Source: an uncultured Clostridium sp. (GTDB lineage Bacteria > Bacillota > Clostridia > Christensenellales > Borkfalkiaceae). From it: a stretch of 52,244 nt of DNA. Positions within the stretch are counted from its first letter, which is position 1. Each line of letters starts with the position of its first letter. The notes under the pieces are model-generated. The model was not told the DNA's origin. It did not search any database and saw only the letters and a program-made list of their open reading frames with translations. Shown here one piece after another: positions 8,101 to 16,728 of this stretch. The stretch is from positions 1-52,244 of the forward strand of contig USMU01000004.1 of the NCBI GenBank assembly GCA_900555925.1. The letters are read 5' to 3'. The position numbers and the translations under genes were made by a program.

Positions 8101-8950
8101 CGTCCTCAAGCGGAACGCTTGTATCGACGTAAGGCGTCTTAAATCCTATCAGCCTTGTTATTCTGAATTCGACGGTATAAGTTGTGGTCGTACCGTATCT
8201 TTCTTCATCGGAAAGCCCTTCCGCATTCCAGTTAGTCGTTTCGATATCGAGATATACGGGGTTTGATAAGTCCGTATCCGTTATGCGGATATATATCGTT
8301 TTCACCGTATCCGAAAGCGAATTCACGCTTTCTTTTATATAAACGCTTGACGGATTTTTAGTCGCGTTTACCGTTACTTTATAGGAATCGGCAAGCGCGC
8401 CGTAAGGCTCCGGATCAATGCAGTCGTATTCGATTTTAAGCAATAAATCGTTATCCGATTTTTCAATGTATGTATTTTCAACCGAAATGTTTTCGGGGAA
8501 TTTTTTATAACCGCCGAATTCATCCGCGGTCTGCCCTTTTTTTATCGTATCTTCGAGAATTTCGGCTTCAAAATCTATATCGTACGTTCCGCTTACGGTC
8601 ATATCTTCTTTAAGCCACTTTGCATAAAGCGTTACGTCGCTCATTGTCATAAGTAGCAGATTATCCTGATATTGCGTATGATATTCCTTATCAAAAAACC
8701 AGCCGCCGAAAACATAGCCGACTTTCTGCGGCGAAGGTAAAACGGGGATGCTTTTTGCCGTGTACGTCAAATCTTCCAAAGGTTCGTCAAGCCCTTCGGA
8801 CGAAAAAGAGATTTTATATTCCGTATCGCCGTACGCTTCTTTAATAACGTCCTGCGGCGTCTTTACGTCGGTTTTACCGCAAGCGGAAAATGCGGCGAGA
8901 CATGCGACGCACAATATAAATATAACAACTTCAGAAAAAAACTTTTTCAT
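5120..8950 (-). CDS. Very large InlB-repeat lipoprotein
   Basis: The protein has 1276 residues. A lipoprotein signal peptide ends in the lipobox AAFSAC, so Cys24 would be lipidated and the protein held on the outer face of the membrane. An InlB/Listeria-Bacteroides repeat lies near the N-terminus (VGYVFGGWFFDKEY, then DVTLYAKW). Further repeats close the protein (FGWTQYIG, AGWTGGFL, TGYTFKGWFVQGDES). The roughly 950 residues between are rich in Tyr, Asp and Ser with no family I recognise. AGAGGGTG precedes the ATG. Its place between the MacB-like transporters and the NEAT-like protein suggests a surface receptor or adhesin of the same uptake system. Confidence 0.8.
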   Translation of the reverse strand: MKKFFSEVVIFILCVACLAAFSACGKTDVKTPQDVIKEAYGDTEYKISFSSEGLDEPLEDLTYTAKSIPVLPSPQKVGYVFGGWFFDKEYHTQYQDNLLLMTMSDVTLYAKWLKEDMTVSGTYDIDFEAEILEDTIKKGQTADEFGGYKKFPENISVENTYIEKSDNDLLLKIEYDCIDPEPYGALADSYKVTVNATKNPSSVYIKESVNSLSDTVKTIYIRITDTDLSNPVYLDIETTNWNAEGLSDEERYGTTTTYTVEFRITRLIGFKTPYVDTSVPLEDGYYLVRSYNKTIENKSSMGDGFNSVFSYLKAENGKYKLIKPFTPYAGLVKFTLGKLEEPYYQNLFYRMMSFMPNQYCFELDTTGFDGEVESNYYPETYKAKKYVDYSVEFHTDDYKVYSVIDLGTNFKREFGIMYSVSGFMEVAGGMGSGVQILYMDYDHIIKLSDENVDYKELSGDSYSFETSGSFYPGNYSDLNDKNLTYDETLKNGLSTRMINFWYSATDVNAPYAARRVYNSKITFRPTDETNSKNVSEARYEIAHFDIQTNIYGYDAEKSRKNGEELYYDSMSVQTFGANGMRESSNFRIGKTVNRGDVLRLEDIYREKVSEDTDFSTVRYKGFALSGDKIDFSKEITVNKAFAFSSDCAIVFTFTDDDGITKTAIVELVEKSNPDYRITDENHAWKWSEEDNAYVSDTIDKEGASVELPALTYSWTGVKNVRFRNNWYDDESCINPLHVGIFTNMNGVYSLTYIGHQKKDFTASAYETYVCYELVNVYGETEFIRFKYVTSQKETYRIESDNGEIMDEGDVKYDEYGKIKDVKASESVYLTKDNCDEKLSRSFSMMIGDDAPSRMSLTGFSAFLVDKNNRSTTISRDIGSGDIDSVMKEIKGYTEKYSWFTVSLEFSYFGNKFNSNYIYGVGFSGEKTTDMLKYNSYFANTLYTMNIPRLYSDDGNEIAKSYVSVKHRIGGKTDNSFYANRTYTLNKGEYEYSLKFNEAGEFYVGFGFSINGTSYSFGQIVNVLSDNCDVTITFVTDKDHPFSDGLLERTVTYNLSNNINALNEKEFAGNDILFGWTQYIGKDATSKDVVKNGIDNFISRYNSQNVTLYAIWDGGISVTAKSEGNDDRVKHYFRDSSSGYYVIDLSVYKVYAPAGTVLAGWTGGFLGDGVKNGKIYLNEVTDDSDYFTINAVYKKMLTVKYSINATYSASVIRNDSVIEGNGLESNRTVVAKTGYTFKGWFVQGDESRTIIDLSTYKFTKDTVLVAVFTGSEGNEVW

Positions 8951-8973
8951 TGCACCCTCTATAAAGCGGAATC

Positions 8974-9001
8974 GTATACGCCCGCAAAATCGGGCGTATA
9001 C
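8974..9001. repeat. Intergenic hairpin between two lipoprotein genes
   Basis: GTATACGCCCG and CGGGCGTATAC form a perfect 11-bp stem with a 6-nt loop. No U tract follows on either strand, so it is not a standard terminator. It may be an mRNA-processing or stability element that sets the ratio of the two lipoproteins. Confidence 0.55.
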
Positions 9002-9016
9002 CGTTCCTTTTGTCTC

Positions 9017-12000
9017 TTACAGGTAAAAATCTTCGTGATCTTGAAGCCTACTCATAAATGTATTTTCGGAGTTCGCTCTGCCGTTGAACCAGCCTTCTTC
9101 AAAGAGGGAAGAATCCTGATTCTTGACTTTATCCGCGTCCATCCAGATATCAAATGCGCAGTTATTGTATATGGCATAATGCGTTTCTTCCATATCGGTA
9201 AAAGCATTCTTGTGAATCTTTGAGAAGATACCGAAAGAGATATAATTGAAAGCGTTTCCGAGATAGTATACCGAGCCTTCCATCACTTCGTAACGATAAA
9301 CGTAATGCTGTTTTGCCGCGAAATCCTCACTCCATGCTCCCCATTCGTATGCTTTACCGCGAAGCGAATAACCGATTCCCATATGTCCGCTTGCGTCATT
9401 GAATCCGCCCGCTGTCGCCACATAACGAACGTCGTAAATCGTAATCAAATCATCGTTTCCTACGTTGTCTTTCATCGTTTTCGTGTCGGTATTTTTTACA
9501 TACTGCATAATACCGTAATAATCACCCGACATACTTTCCACGAAGAAATACTCACCGGCTTTCGCAGCTGCCGTCAGCTTTCTCGGATTATCCTCGTTAC
9601 CTTCCGATTCCGTTGCGGTAAATACAAAGATACCCTTCGTTTTGAACGCATAAGGTTCGATATTCTTCATTTTTGCAAGCGGCAATACGAATTTGATTCC
9701 GTTCTTTTTGATGTTTTCATTTACGGTAATCGTTTCTCCGTTTACAACGCATCCCGCATTTTCAAACGCTCTTGTTTTAATCTCTTCAAGCCCGCCGTCC
9801 GAAACGATGAATTTCGTAAGGTTAGACGTGTTTGCAAACGCCTTTTCGCCGATACTTACCACCTGAGAACCAACGTAAACTTCCGAAATATAGTTATTGT
9901 CTTTGAAAGCATTGTCTGCAATAACGACCTTGTAGGTCTTTAATGCCTCATCGTCAAAACTGATACAAATTCTGTAAACTCCGCCGAGATCGAACGCCGT
10001 ATCTTTATCGAATCCCGTTACGGTAATCGTTTTTGTCGCATCGTCTTTCGTGTAAGTTACGCCAAGAATATTTCTTGTATAGGTTACTCTGAGATACAGG
10101 TTGTGATCCAGCGTACCGGGGGTGTAAGGCTTGCCGAGTTCGGTAATTTCATAAGAATAGCTTCCGTCGTTGATTCCGATAGCGTTAAGAATTTCATCAA
10201 TCGTTAAAGTTCCTGCCGACTTTTTACCCGTTATGGAATAAGTCCTCTTCGTCGAGGAATCTCTTGTATCCTCACCCACTATGTGAATGATAACTGCTTT
10301 TCTTTTCTTAACCGCGCCTATGCAAACAACCTTTTCGAGAGTAGTTCCGTCGCTTTCGGTAAGTTCGGTATACGGCGTTTTGCCCTGCGTGAAAGCATAT
10401 TCGCTGATTCCTTCCGGCATAGAAGCGACGTTCAGATAAACGTATCCGAAATCGTTCGACGTAAGCCCGCTGAACACGGAATAAGAATCGATCGCCGATT
10501 TTTCGTCGGGGGCTTGTACTCTCTGCATATCGGTAAGCATAGAACCCGTATAATACGAAAGTTCGTACGTTGCGTTGTTTTCGTCCGATGTATAAGAAAT
10601 TTTCTTAAACGTGGACGGAAGAGAAATATATTTAACGGTCAAACCTTTAAATGCTCCGACGGATACGGCTTCAGCGCCTTCCGCAACGGTGAGGGTTTCA
10701 TTGGCAACTTTATCCTGATAAGTACAAACAAGCGTTTTATAAGTTACGCCGCCGACAGTACGGTTTCTAAAAAGTTCGCCTTCCTCGTAATAATATTCGC
10801 TACCTTCCGCAAATTTGAGATTGGACGGAACGGTTACGAGCGTATTAACGCTAGCGGGAATGTTTACGGTAAACGGGAACGCGCTCACTCCTCTGTAATA
10901 ACCGACCATTCCTTCCATATAATCGCCCCAAAGCGAATCGATAATGATCTCAAGCCCTTCGGGAAGTTCGAGAGATTTAAGATTTCTCATATTCCAGAAC
11001 GACTTTTCAAGCACTTTAAGGCTCGCGGGCAATTTGACGGTTTCGAGTTTCGTGCAAGCCTGAAATCTGTTGATATATTGAATGCCGTCTGCAAAATACG
11101 CATAGACCGCAGAATCGCACTGATCGACGGTTGCCGTATACATTCCCGCCGAAACGGAGAAGTCCGCCGTAACCACGTTGCAATCTTTAACGCCGTCAAT
11201 CGTTACGTTTTTGGACAGGAAAGAAATTGCAGGAAATCTCTTGATATTCTGAAACTCTTCCGAATTGCTCGACTTATAATCGAAACCGACGACCGCATAA
11301 TCGTTTGCCGTACCTTCAATCTTCTGATATGCAAGATAGGGTGATTTCCACATAACCTTGATAGCCGTATTTTTCGTAATTACAAGCGAGGAAAAGTCAA
11401 CGGCGTTTCCGTTCTCGTCCACATAAGACAAATCTTCTTTATCCATATAATAAGGAACGAAATCTTCATATTCCTTATCGGGGGCTTTCATAGTCGAATT
11501 GATTCCGACCTGAACGCTCTTTAAGGTTTCATAACCGTTATCGAACGTAACCGTAGCGCAGTAGCGAGCGTAAAGGTTGTCCGCATCCTGCGTGTTGTAC
11601 TTCGTTCCGTAAGCGGCATCGATATACCAACCGTCGAACGTAAGGTTTTTGCTTGTCGCGTCCTCCGTGTATTCTGTTGTCTTTCCCGCAAGTTCTTCGA
11701 GCTTTATATCGGTAGCGGCTTCACCGTTAACGGAAATGCCGACGTGAACAGGCGCAAAATACGCGTATACCGTAAGATTTTCTTTCACTTCGGTATCTTT
11801 GGTAAATTCTGAACCCTCGTCGAAGGTCGAAGTTGTATACCAACCGCGGAATTCATAAAATTCCTTTTCCGGATCGGCAGGCATAGTCACCTTACCGTTC
11901 ACCACGTCCACCGTTTGCGTTTTGCCTTCAACGGTAAACGTAACCGACAGATCCTTGCTTCCGCACGCTGTAAACGCGCAGACACCGACAAGAAGCATCA

Positions 12001-12046
12001 CAAGACACATAATAGCACCGATGACGTTCTTTCTGAATTTTGTCAT
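9017..12046 (-). CDS. BspA leucine-rich-repeat and InlB-repeat lipoprotein
   Basis: The start is the ATG at 12046 (MTKFRKNVIGAIMC), eight nt after AGGAGGT, giving 1009 residues. The signal peptide ends in the lipobox AFTAC. Two InlB-type repeats follow (YEFRGWYTTS, LTFDGWYIDA), then BspA-type LRR_5 repeats (LETVKLPASLKVLEKSF, LKSLELPEGLEIIIDS, VSIGEKAFANTSNLTKF, LEEIKTRAFENAG). Such proteins are exported and bind host or glycan ligands in several gut bacteria. It is the first lipoprotein after the MacB-like pair in operon C. A role as a surface capture protein for the transported compound is inferred. Confidence 0.85.
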   Translation of the reverse strand: MTKFRKNVIGAIMCLVMLLVGVCAFTACGSKDLSVTFTVEGKTQTVDVVNGKVTMPADPEKEFYEFRGWYTTSTFDEGSEFTKDTEVKENLTVYAYFAPVHVGISVNGEAATDIKLEELAGKTTEYTEDATSKNLTFDGWYIDAAYGTKYNTQDADNLYARYCATVTFDNGYETLKSVQVGINSTMKAPDKEYEDFVPYYMDKEDLSYVDENGNAVDFSSLVITKNTAIKVMWKSPYLAYQKIEGTANDYAVVGFDYKSSNSEEFQNIKRFPAISFLSKNVTIDGVKDCNVVTADFSVSAGMYTATVDQCDSAVYAYFADGIQYINRFQACTKLETVKLPASLKVLEKSFWNMRNLKSLELPEGLEIIIDSLWGDYMEGMVGYYRGVSAFPFTVNIPASVNTLVTVPSNLKFAEGSEYYYEEGELFRNRTVGGVTYKTLVCTYQDKVANETLTVAEGAEAVSVGAFKGLTVKYISLPSTFKKISYTSDENNATYELSYYTGSMLTDMQRVQAPDEKSAIDSYSVFSGLTSNDFGYVYLNVASMPEGISEYAFTQGKTPYTELTESDGTTLEKVVCIGAVKKRKAVIIHIVGEDTRDSSTKRTYSITGKKSAGTLTIDEILNAIGINDGSYSYEITELGKPYTPGTLDHNLYLRVTYTRNILGVTYTKDDATKTITVTGFDKDTAFDLGGVYRICISFDDEALKTYKVVIADNAFKDNNYISEVYVGSQVVSIGEKAFANTSNLTKFIVSDGGLEEIKTRAFENAGCVVNGETITVNENIKKNGIKFVLPLAKMKNIEPYAFKTKGIFVFTATESEGNEDNPRKLTAAAKAGEYFFVESMSGDYYGIMQYVKNTDTKTMKDNVGNDDLITIYDVRYVATAGGFNDASGHMGIGYSLRGKAYEWGAWSEDFAAKQHYVYRYEVMEGSVYYLGNAFNYISFGIFSKIHKNAFTDMEETHYAIYNNCAFDIWMDADKVKNQDSSLFEEGWFNGRANSENTFMSRLQDHEDFYL

Positions 12047-12113
12047 TTTGAATGACCTCCTAAAAAAATTTTTGTATTGTATGTTCACTCGCTTTCGCGG
12101 GAAAAACATCTGA

Positions 12114-14378
12114 TTAAATATCGTATCTCGCCAAAATCTCCGACGGAGACTGTGTGAGAACGAACAAATACGGAATAAGCGATATGCAAGTCATTGCCGC
12201 TGCGCCTACGGCAAAACTTGCCGCCGCAAGACCTATAAAGCCCGCGAACGCTACGTTCATAATCGCGTATCTTACCGCAACGAGCGCAACCGTGATCGCC
12301 GAGAACACAAAGAAACTAAAAACGTTATGAACGACCGCCGTGACGCACTCTTTGAACAAAAGATTGCCTTTGTTGACGCCGATTGCACGGTAAATTCCGT
12401 ACTCTTTACTGTTTTTGATACTTGCCGACTTCTCTATGAAGAAATAGATGATGAGAAGCAGGACGATCACGAGAAGATAGAGATACAACCCGCTTGCCGC
12501 GTCTTGTTTTTCTTCTTCGTTTTCCTGTTCATACGCCGCGCCGACGTTTACTGCCGTTACGCCCAAATCCCTTAAATCGGATTTCAGCGAAGCAAGTTGC
12601 TCCGGACTTTCCGTAGTTATCTCGAAATAATACTGTGAACCCGTAGACGAAAGCGCGTCGAGGTTTGGCGATATGTAAACGAAAATATTATGAAGAACGT
12701 TTTTGTTGACGTAAACCCGAATGTCTGTGTCCATGACATCGCGCGTGATTTCGAACTGCTCAACATAAACTTTACTGCCCGTTACCTGTATTGCGTAAGG
12801 CGTATTTTTCAAACGGGAGTTCGTTTTGTTGACTTCAAAGTCTGCCTGCGTGGTATCGGTCATCATTTTGTAGAGCGAATTTCTGTTGATTTCCACTCTG
12901 ACTTTATCGTTTGCGATCTCGCCGTCGTACAGCAGAATCTCCGCCGTAAACGAAGCCGAACCGTAAGTATCTTTGAAGAAGATCTCTTCCCCGTCCGAGA
13001 AACCGATTTTGTTATACACGCCGAGGAAATTGACGTAATCTTCTTTGTTCAGATAAATGATTTTATCGTCGCCGCCCGTGATACCTGTAATCGGATATTC
13101 GCCGTCAAAGGTCATCAGCGTGATTGCTTTATCCGTATTCAATTCTTTCATACGGAATTCTCTTTTGAGTTCTTCCGCCATTTTGCGGGAAACAATCGCT
13201 TCTCCTTTTTGGGGAAGTCTGCCGTATTCTACGGCAATTTCATCGCCTTCTTCGATTGCCTTCGGCGTATATTTGACTTCTATACCCGAAAGACTCGCAA
13301 GCCCGCCGTATGAGAAACTTCCCGTTCTCATTTCCGTATCGAAGAAATCAATACTCTTGTAGTGGCTTTCGTCCGTTTTCCTGAGTACCGAATAAGAGTT
13401 CAGATTTGTATAAACGGTATTTTTTCCGAGCGTTTTGTTTTCGGTAACCGCCGAAAGCGCCTCGAACGCCGAGAACGAGAAAAACGTCATTACCACGGCA
13501 AGCGCGAGAATAAATATTTGCTTGAATACGTTGCCGACCGAATACGCTTTTTCGCCGCCCGCGTTATTACGCTTGAAAATTGTCTTTAAGGTAAACAGTC
13601 TGCCATTTCGCTTCGCCGTACTTTTGGTAAAGGTGGTCAGAACGCTGTGCGTTTCGTTCCCCTCTTTTATGTTGTCGTAAGTTGCGGGCGCAAGGTCGGT
13701 TTCTTCTATTTCGCCGTCCTCTACAAGCTCGCCGTCCACGATTTTTATATGGCTGTCGGCATACTTTTTGATAAGCGAAACCTCGTGCGTTACGATAACC
13801 ACAAGTTGAGTTTTGGATATTTCCTTTAATATATCCATGACCTTCATCGTGTTTTCCGCGTCAAGATTGCCCGTCGGTTCGTCGGCAAGGATAACGTCGC
13901 TGCCTTTTACGATTGCACGGGCGATTGCGACTCTTTGTTGCTGTCCGCCCGAAAGCGCGTCGCCGAGTTTGTTTTTGAAACGCTCCATATCGACGAGCTT
14001 CAACGCTTCTTCGGTGCGACGGGCGATTTCCTTTTCGTCCTTGAACCCCGCGATAATCATCTGATTTCTGAGGATTTCCGCTATCGTGTAGCCTTTTTCA
14101 AGATAGTAGTTCTGGAAAATGAAGCCGATTTTTGCGTTTCTGATCTTATCGGTTTTACCGCTCGTACATTCGCCGTCGATATAAACCTTACCGCTATCGG
14201 CTTTTTCAAGTCCGCCGATAATATTGAGAAGGGTTGTTTTACCGCTTCCCGATTTACCGAAAATGCACGTCAAGCCTTTTTCGGGAAGTTCGAACGAAAC
14301 GCCTTTTAAAACCTTGTTTGCGTTGCGGGAGTGTCGGTTAAACGTTTTTACGATGTTTTCTACTTTGATTTTTGACAT
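12114..14378 (-). CDS. MacB-topology ABC protein 2 (ATPase fused to FtsX-like permease)
   Basis: In this 754-residue protein, the N-terminal ATPase (about 1-230) has Walker A GKSGSGKT (41-48), the signature LSGGQQQR (142-149) and Walker [14 protein letters not shown] transmembrane helix at about 280-300, a long extracytoplasmic domain (about 310-620) and three C-terminal helices give the MacB order. Proteins of this type couple ATP hydrolysis to movement of an external domain (mechanotransmission) rather than to classic import. The gene starts 1 nt after the stop of its paralogue, so the two probably work as a heterodimer. Heme or peptide extrusion, or driving the neighbouring lipoproteins, are possible roles. 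Confidence 0.85.
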   Translation of the reverse strand: MSKIKVENIVKTFNRHSRNANKVLKGVSFELPEKGLTCIFGKSGSGKTTLLNIIGGLEKADSGKVYIDGECTSGKTDKIRNAKIGFIFQNYYLEKGYTIAEILRNQMIIAGFKDEKEIARRTEEALKLVDMERFKNKLGDALSGGQQQRVAIARAIVKGSDVILADEPTGNLDAENTMKVMDILKEISKTQLVVIVTHEVSLIKKYADSHIKIVDGELVEDGEIEETDLAPATYDNIKEGNETHSVLTTFTKSTAKRNGRLFTLKTIFKRNNAGGEKAYSVGNVFKQIFILALAVVMTFFSFSAFEALSAVTENKTLGKNTVYTNLNSYSVLRKTDESHYKSIDFFDTEMRTGSFSYGGLASLSGIEVKYTPKAIEEGDEIAVEYGRLPQKGEAIVSRKMAEELKREFRMKELNTDKAITLMTFDGEYPITGITGGDDKIIYLNKEDYVNFLGVYNKIGFSDGEEIFFKDTYGSASFTAEILLYDGEIANDKVRVEINRNSLYKMMTDTTQADFEVNKTNSRLKNTPYAIQVTGSKVYVEQFEITRDVMDTDIRVYVNKNVLHNIFVYISPNLDALSSTGSQYYFEITTESPEQLASLKSDLRDLGVTAVNVGAAYEQENEEEKQDAASGLYLYLLVIVLLLIIYFFIEKSASIKNSKEYGIYRAIGVNKGNLLFKECVTAVVHNVFSFFVFSAITVALVAVRYAIMNVAFAGFIGLAAASFAVGAAAMTCISLIPYLFVLTQSPSEILARYDI

Positions 14379-14379
14379 A

Positions 14380-16452
14380 TTAACCTTTCGACCCCCTTCT
14401 CAAAGATTTTCTGATACTCTGCCCCGCTATCGCACGGTTGAAGCCGAACGCTACGAACTCGACGATTAAGAGCAGCATGATTTCTATAAAGAAGTAATTG
14501 CCCGCCGAAATAAATGCGATTCCGCCTCCCGGTATCACCGCCGCGATTAAACTTACGAGCGGCAAAAATACGATTGTCGGCAGGAATATGAGCGCCATCT
14601 GAATATAAAGCGAACGCGACGAAATTTTGCTTGAAATACCGAGCGTTCTGTAAACCGCGAAGTCGGTTTGAAAAACCTTTACGCTTCTTCCGAAAATCAC
14701 AGATATGAGAGCGGCAAACAAAAGGCAAACCGCAATCAGCGCGATATAGTAGATTACGTTCATCGCGTAAACGTCGCCCGCGCTTTGGACGTATACTTTG
14801 CTCGTGGAAAGCATACCCATCATGCCGTCCGGGAATTTTCCGAGCGCGTTTTCTGCCGCCTGATCGTCGGCATAATACAGCGCCGATTGGCTTGCATCTG
14901 TTTGTTCGGTTTCGAAAATCGCGGCGTAGTCGTCGGGATTCATTTTAACGATCAGTTTTCCGCTTCTCGTTTCGTCTTTTTCACCGTCGGTCGCAACTTC
15001 GTAAGACCGATTTGATTTTACCGAGAAAACCGCAGAATATTTCGTTGCCTGATAGGTATTGGAATTTACAAGGTTTATTTTTCCGCTTTCAACCGCTTCG
15101 TCCTTTTCAAAGGCATTAACCGTAACGACTGTTTCGCCGAGTTTCATCGTCGTATTGATCGCCTTGATTTTGACTCCGTTTTCTTCCGCATCCGCGTGGG
15201 ATAAGTAAAGAAGAACGTTGCCGGAAGAAAGCGTCGTTTTAACGCTTACACTCTCTATTCCCGCATTTGCGTTTACAAACGTTTCGACGATTGCGTTTTT
15301 ATCTTTTTCCGCAGATTTCGGCAGCACCAAAACCGCTTCGCTTCTCTTTAAGTTATATTGATAAGGCGCATACAGACAAGTGACGCTGTAAGCCGAAAGC
15401 ATACCGCTTCTCTTGGGAACGTTTACCGTAAATTCGGAAAATTCCTTATCCAAAAGATAGAAGCCTGCGTTTGTTTTCCCTGCCGCTTCGTCAAGATCGT
15501 CGTTTGTAAGGTTTCCCTTTTCGCTCGAAACGATTACCTTTCCGTTCACGCCCACGGTATCGAGCGAATTCGTAACGGGTTTAATGAGCGATACTCCGAA
15601 TACCGACAACACAACAAACAGCGTTACCGCGCATACAAGCAAAGCAAAACTCATCATCGCCGTGAATTTCGGTCTGCTTTTGTAATTCAGAACACCGATA
15701 TGTAAGATATCTTTAATATTTTTCTTTCTGCTTTGCTTAACTTCGGGGATTTCAACGTTTTTCGTTTCCGTCGGCTTTTCGATTACTTTATCTTCTTTGA
15801 CAGAGCCGTCGAAAATGGTAATTCTTCTCGTTGCGTATTCTACGAAAAATTCGGGATTGTGCGTAACCACGATGACGAGTTTGTCTTTGGAAACGTCTTT
15901 TAATAGTTTTGCGATTTCTCTCGAAGATTTAACGTCCAAATTCCCCGTAGGCTCGTCCGCCAAAATAATCGGTGCGTCTTTTGCCAAAGCACGAGCTATG
16001 ACCGTACGCTGTTTTTCGCCGCCCGAAAGTTTACTGCCGCGTTGGTTGATTTGCTTGATAAGCCCAACCTTTTCGATGAGTTCTCTTGCCTTTTCGCGGC
16101 GAGTTTTTTTATCGTCAAAACGAAGCAACGCAAGCTCGACGTTTTCAAGCACCGTAAGGTTTTCTATAATGTTGAAATCCTGAAAGACGGTTGCAATATA
16201 CTTTTCGCGGTATTTTTCCCATTCCGTCGCGCCGTAATGCGACGTTTCCTCGCCGTTTATATACAGCTCGCCCTCTTCGTAACTGTCGTTCGCGCCGATG
16301 ACGTTCAGAAGCGTAGATTTACCACTTCCGCTCTCGCCCTCGATCGTTACGAATTCGTTATAGTCGAAATCAAGGTTGATTCCGCGTATACCGATCGTCA
16401 GAATATCGTTGCTGTCATATATTTTTCCTATGTTTTTAAGTCGTAACAGCAA
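14380..16452 (-). CDS. MacB-topology ABC protein 1 (first gene of operon C)
   Basis: The 690-residue protein has an N-terminal ATPase with Walker A GESGSGKS (39-46), signature LSGGEKQR and Walker [13 protein letters not shown], then a transmembrane helix (about 265-290), an extracytoplasmic domain (about 300-570) and three terminal helices. The start is TTG at 16452, eight nt after AAGGAGC. The sequence is only distantly related to its partner downstream, which fits a heterodimer. A DtxR-like dyad lies 35 nt upstream of the start, and a distal promoter lies about 200 nt upstream, so the operon is probably metal-regulated. Confidence 0.85.
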   Translation of the reverse strand: MLLRLKNIGKIYDSNDILTIGIRGINLDFDYNEFVTIEGESGSGKSTLLNVIGANDSYEEGELYINGEETSHYGATEWEKYREKYIATVFQDFNIIENLTVLENVELALLRFDDKKTRREKARELIEKVGLIKQINQRGSKLSGGEKQRTVIARALAKDAPIILADEPTGNLDVKSSREIAKLLKDVSKDKLVIVVTHNPEFFVEYATRRITIFDGSVKEDKVIEKPTETKNVEIPEVKQSRKKNIKDILHIGVLNYKSRPKFTAMMSFALLVCAVTLFVVLSVFGVSLIKPVTNSLDTVGVNGKVIVSSEKGNLTNDDLDEAAGKTNAGFYLLDKEFSEFTVNVPKRSGMLSAYSVTCLYAPYQYNLKRSEAVLVLPKSAEKDKNAIVETFVNANAGIESVSVKTTLSSGNVLLYLSHADAEENGVKIKAINTTMKLGETVVTVNAFEKDEAVESGKINLVNSNTYQATKYSAVFSVKSNRSYEVATDGEKDETRSGKLIVKMNPDDYAAIFETEQTDASQSALYYADDQAAENALGKFPDGMMGMLSTSKVYVQSAGDVYAMNVIYYIALIAVCLLFAALISVIFGRSVKVFQTDFAVYRTLGISSKISSRSLYIQMALIFLPTIVFLPLVSLIAAVIPGGGIAFISAGNYFFIEIMLLLIVEFVAFGFNRAIAGQSIRKSLRRGSKG

Positions 16453-16486
16453 TGTTTTTGCTCCTTGTTTAATGCCTCTTTATTTG

Positions 16487-16502
16487 GTTAGCCAAGGCTA
16501 AC
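16487..16502. promoter_or_regulatory. DtxR-like box at operon C
   Basis: GTTAGCCAAGGCTAAC is a 7+7 bp dyad around AA. It lies between the leader hairpins and the ribosome site of operon C, about 35 nt before the TTG start, which is nearly the same place as in operons A and B. Confidence 0.65.
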
Positions 16503-16517
16503 TAAATTCCATTTTAT

Positions 16518-16600
16518 AACCGCTCTTTCGAGCGGTTGTGTACAATTAGGTATTGTTTGCTGTATTCGTCAGAATACAGCAAAAGGCGTACGCCTTTTGC
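16518..16600. repeat. Three nested hairpins in the operon C leader
   Basis: Hairpin I pairs AACCGCTC (16518-16525) with GAGCGGTT (16530-16537). Hairpin II pairs TTTGCTGTATTC (16556-16567) with GAATACAGCAAA (16572-16583). A perfect 22-bp palindrome (arms GCAAAAGGCGT at 16579-16589 and ACGCCTTTTGC at 16590-16600) overlaps the last arm of hairpin II, so II and the palindrome are mutually exclusive in the minus-strand RNA. Confidence 0.6.
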
Positions 16601-16655
16601 CTCGCTTGGATTCAATTTCTTTACTCGTTATGTCGCTTTTCCCAAGTGCGCCATT

Positions 16656-16684
16656 ATTATAGCATATATTCCATTTTAAGTCAA
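16656..16684 (-). promoter_or_regulatory. Distal promoter of operon C
   Basis: TTGACT (16684-16679), a 17-nt spacer and TATAAT (16661-16656) on the minus strand. Transcripts would have a structured leader of about 195 nt before the first start codon. Confidence 0.75.
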
Positions 16685-16708
16685 TAGAACAACGCTGAAA
16701 TCAAGAAA

Positions 16709-16724
16709 ATTAGCGTAGGCTAAA
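16709..16724. promoter_or_regulatory. Weaker DtxR-like dyad behind the ECF ATPase gene
   Basis: ATTAGCGTAGGCTAAA has TTAG-N6-CTAA with the same spacing as the other boxes, 25 nt upstream of the operon C -35 box and directly after the ATPase stop codon. It could be an upstream operator half or a weak terminator stem. Confidence 0.4.
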
Positions 16725-16728
16725 ATTT

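Noticed and set aside
12114..16452. Bacitracin or lantibiotic resistance (BceAB-type) transporter
   Set aside because: BceB has ten helices and a separate ATPase; here each protein has an N-terminal ATPase fused to four helices, the MacB order, and no histidine kinase is nearby.
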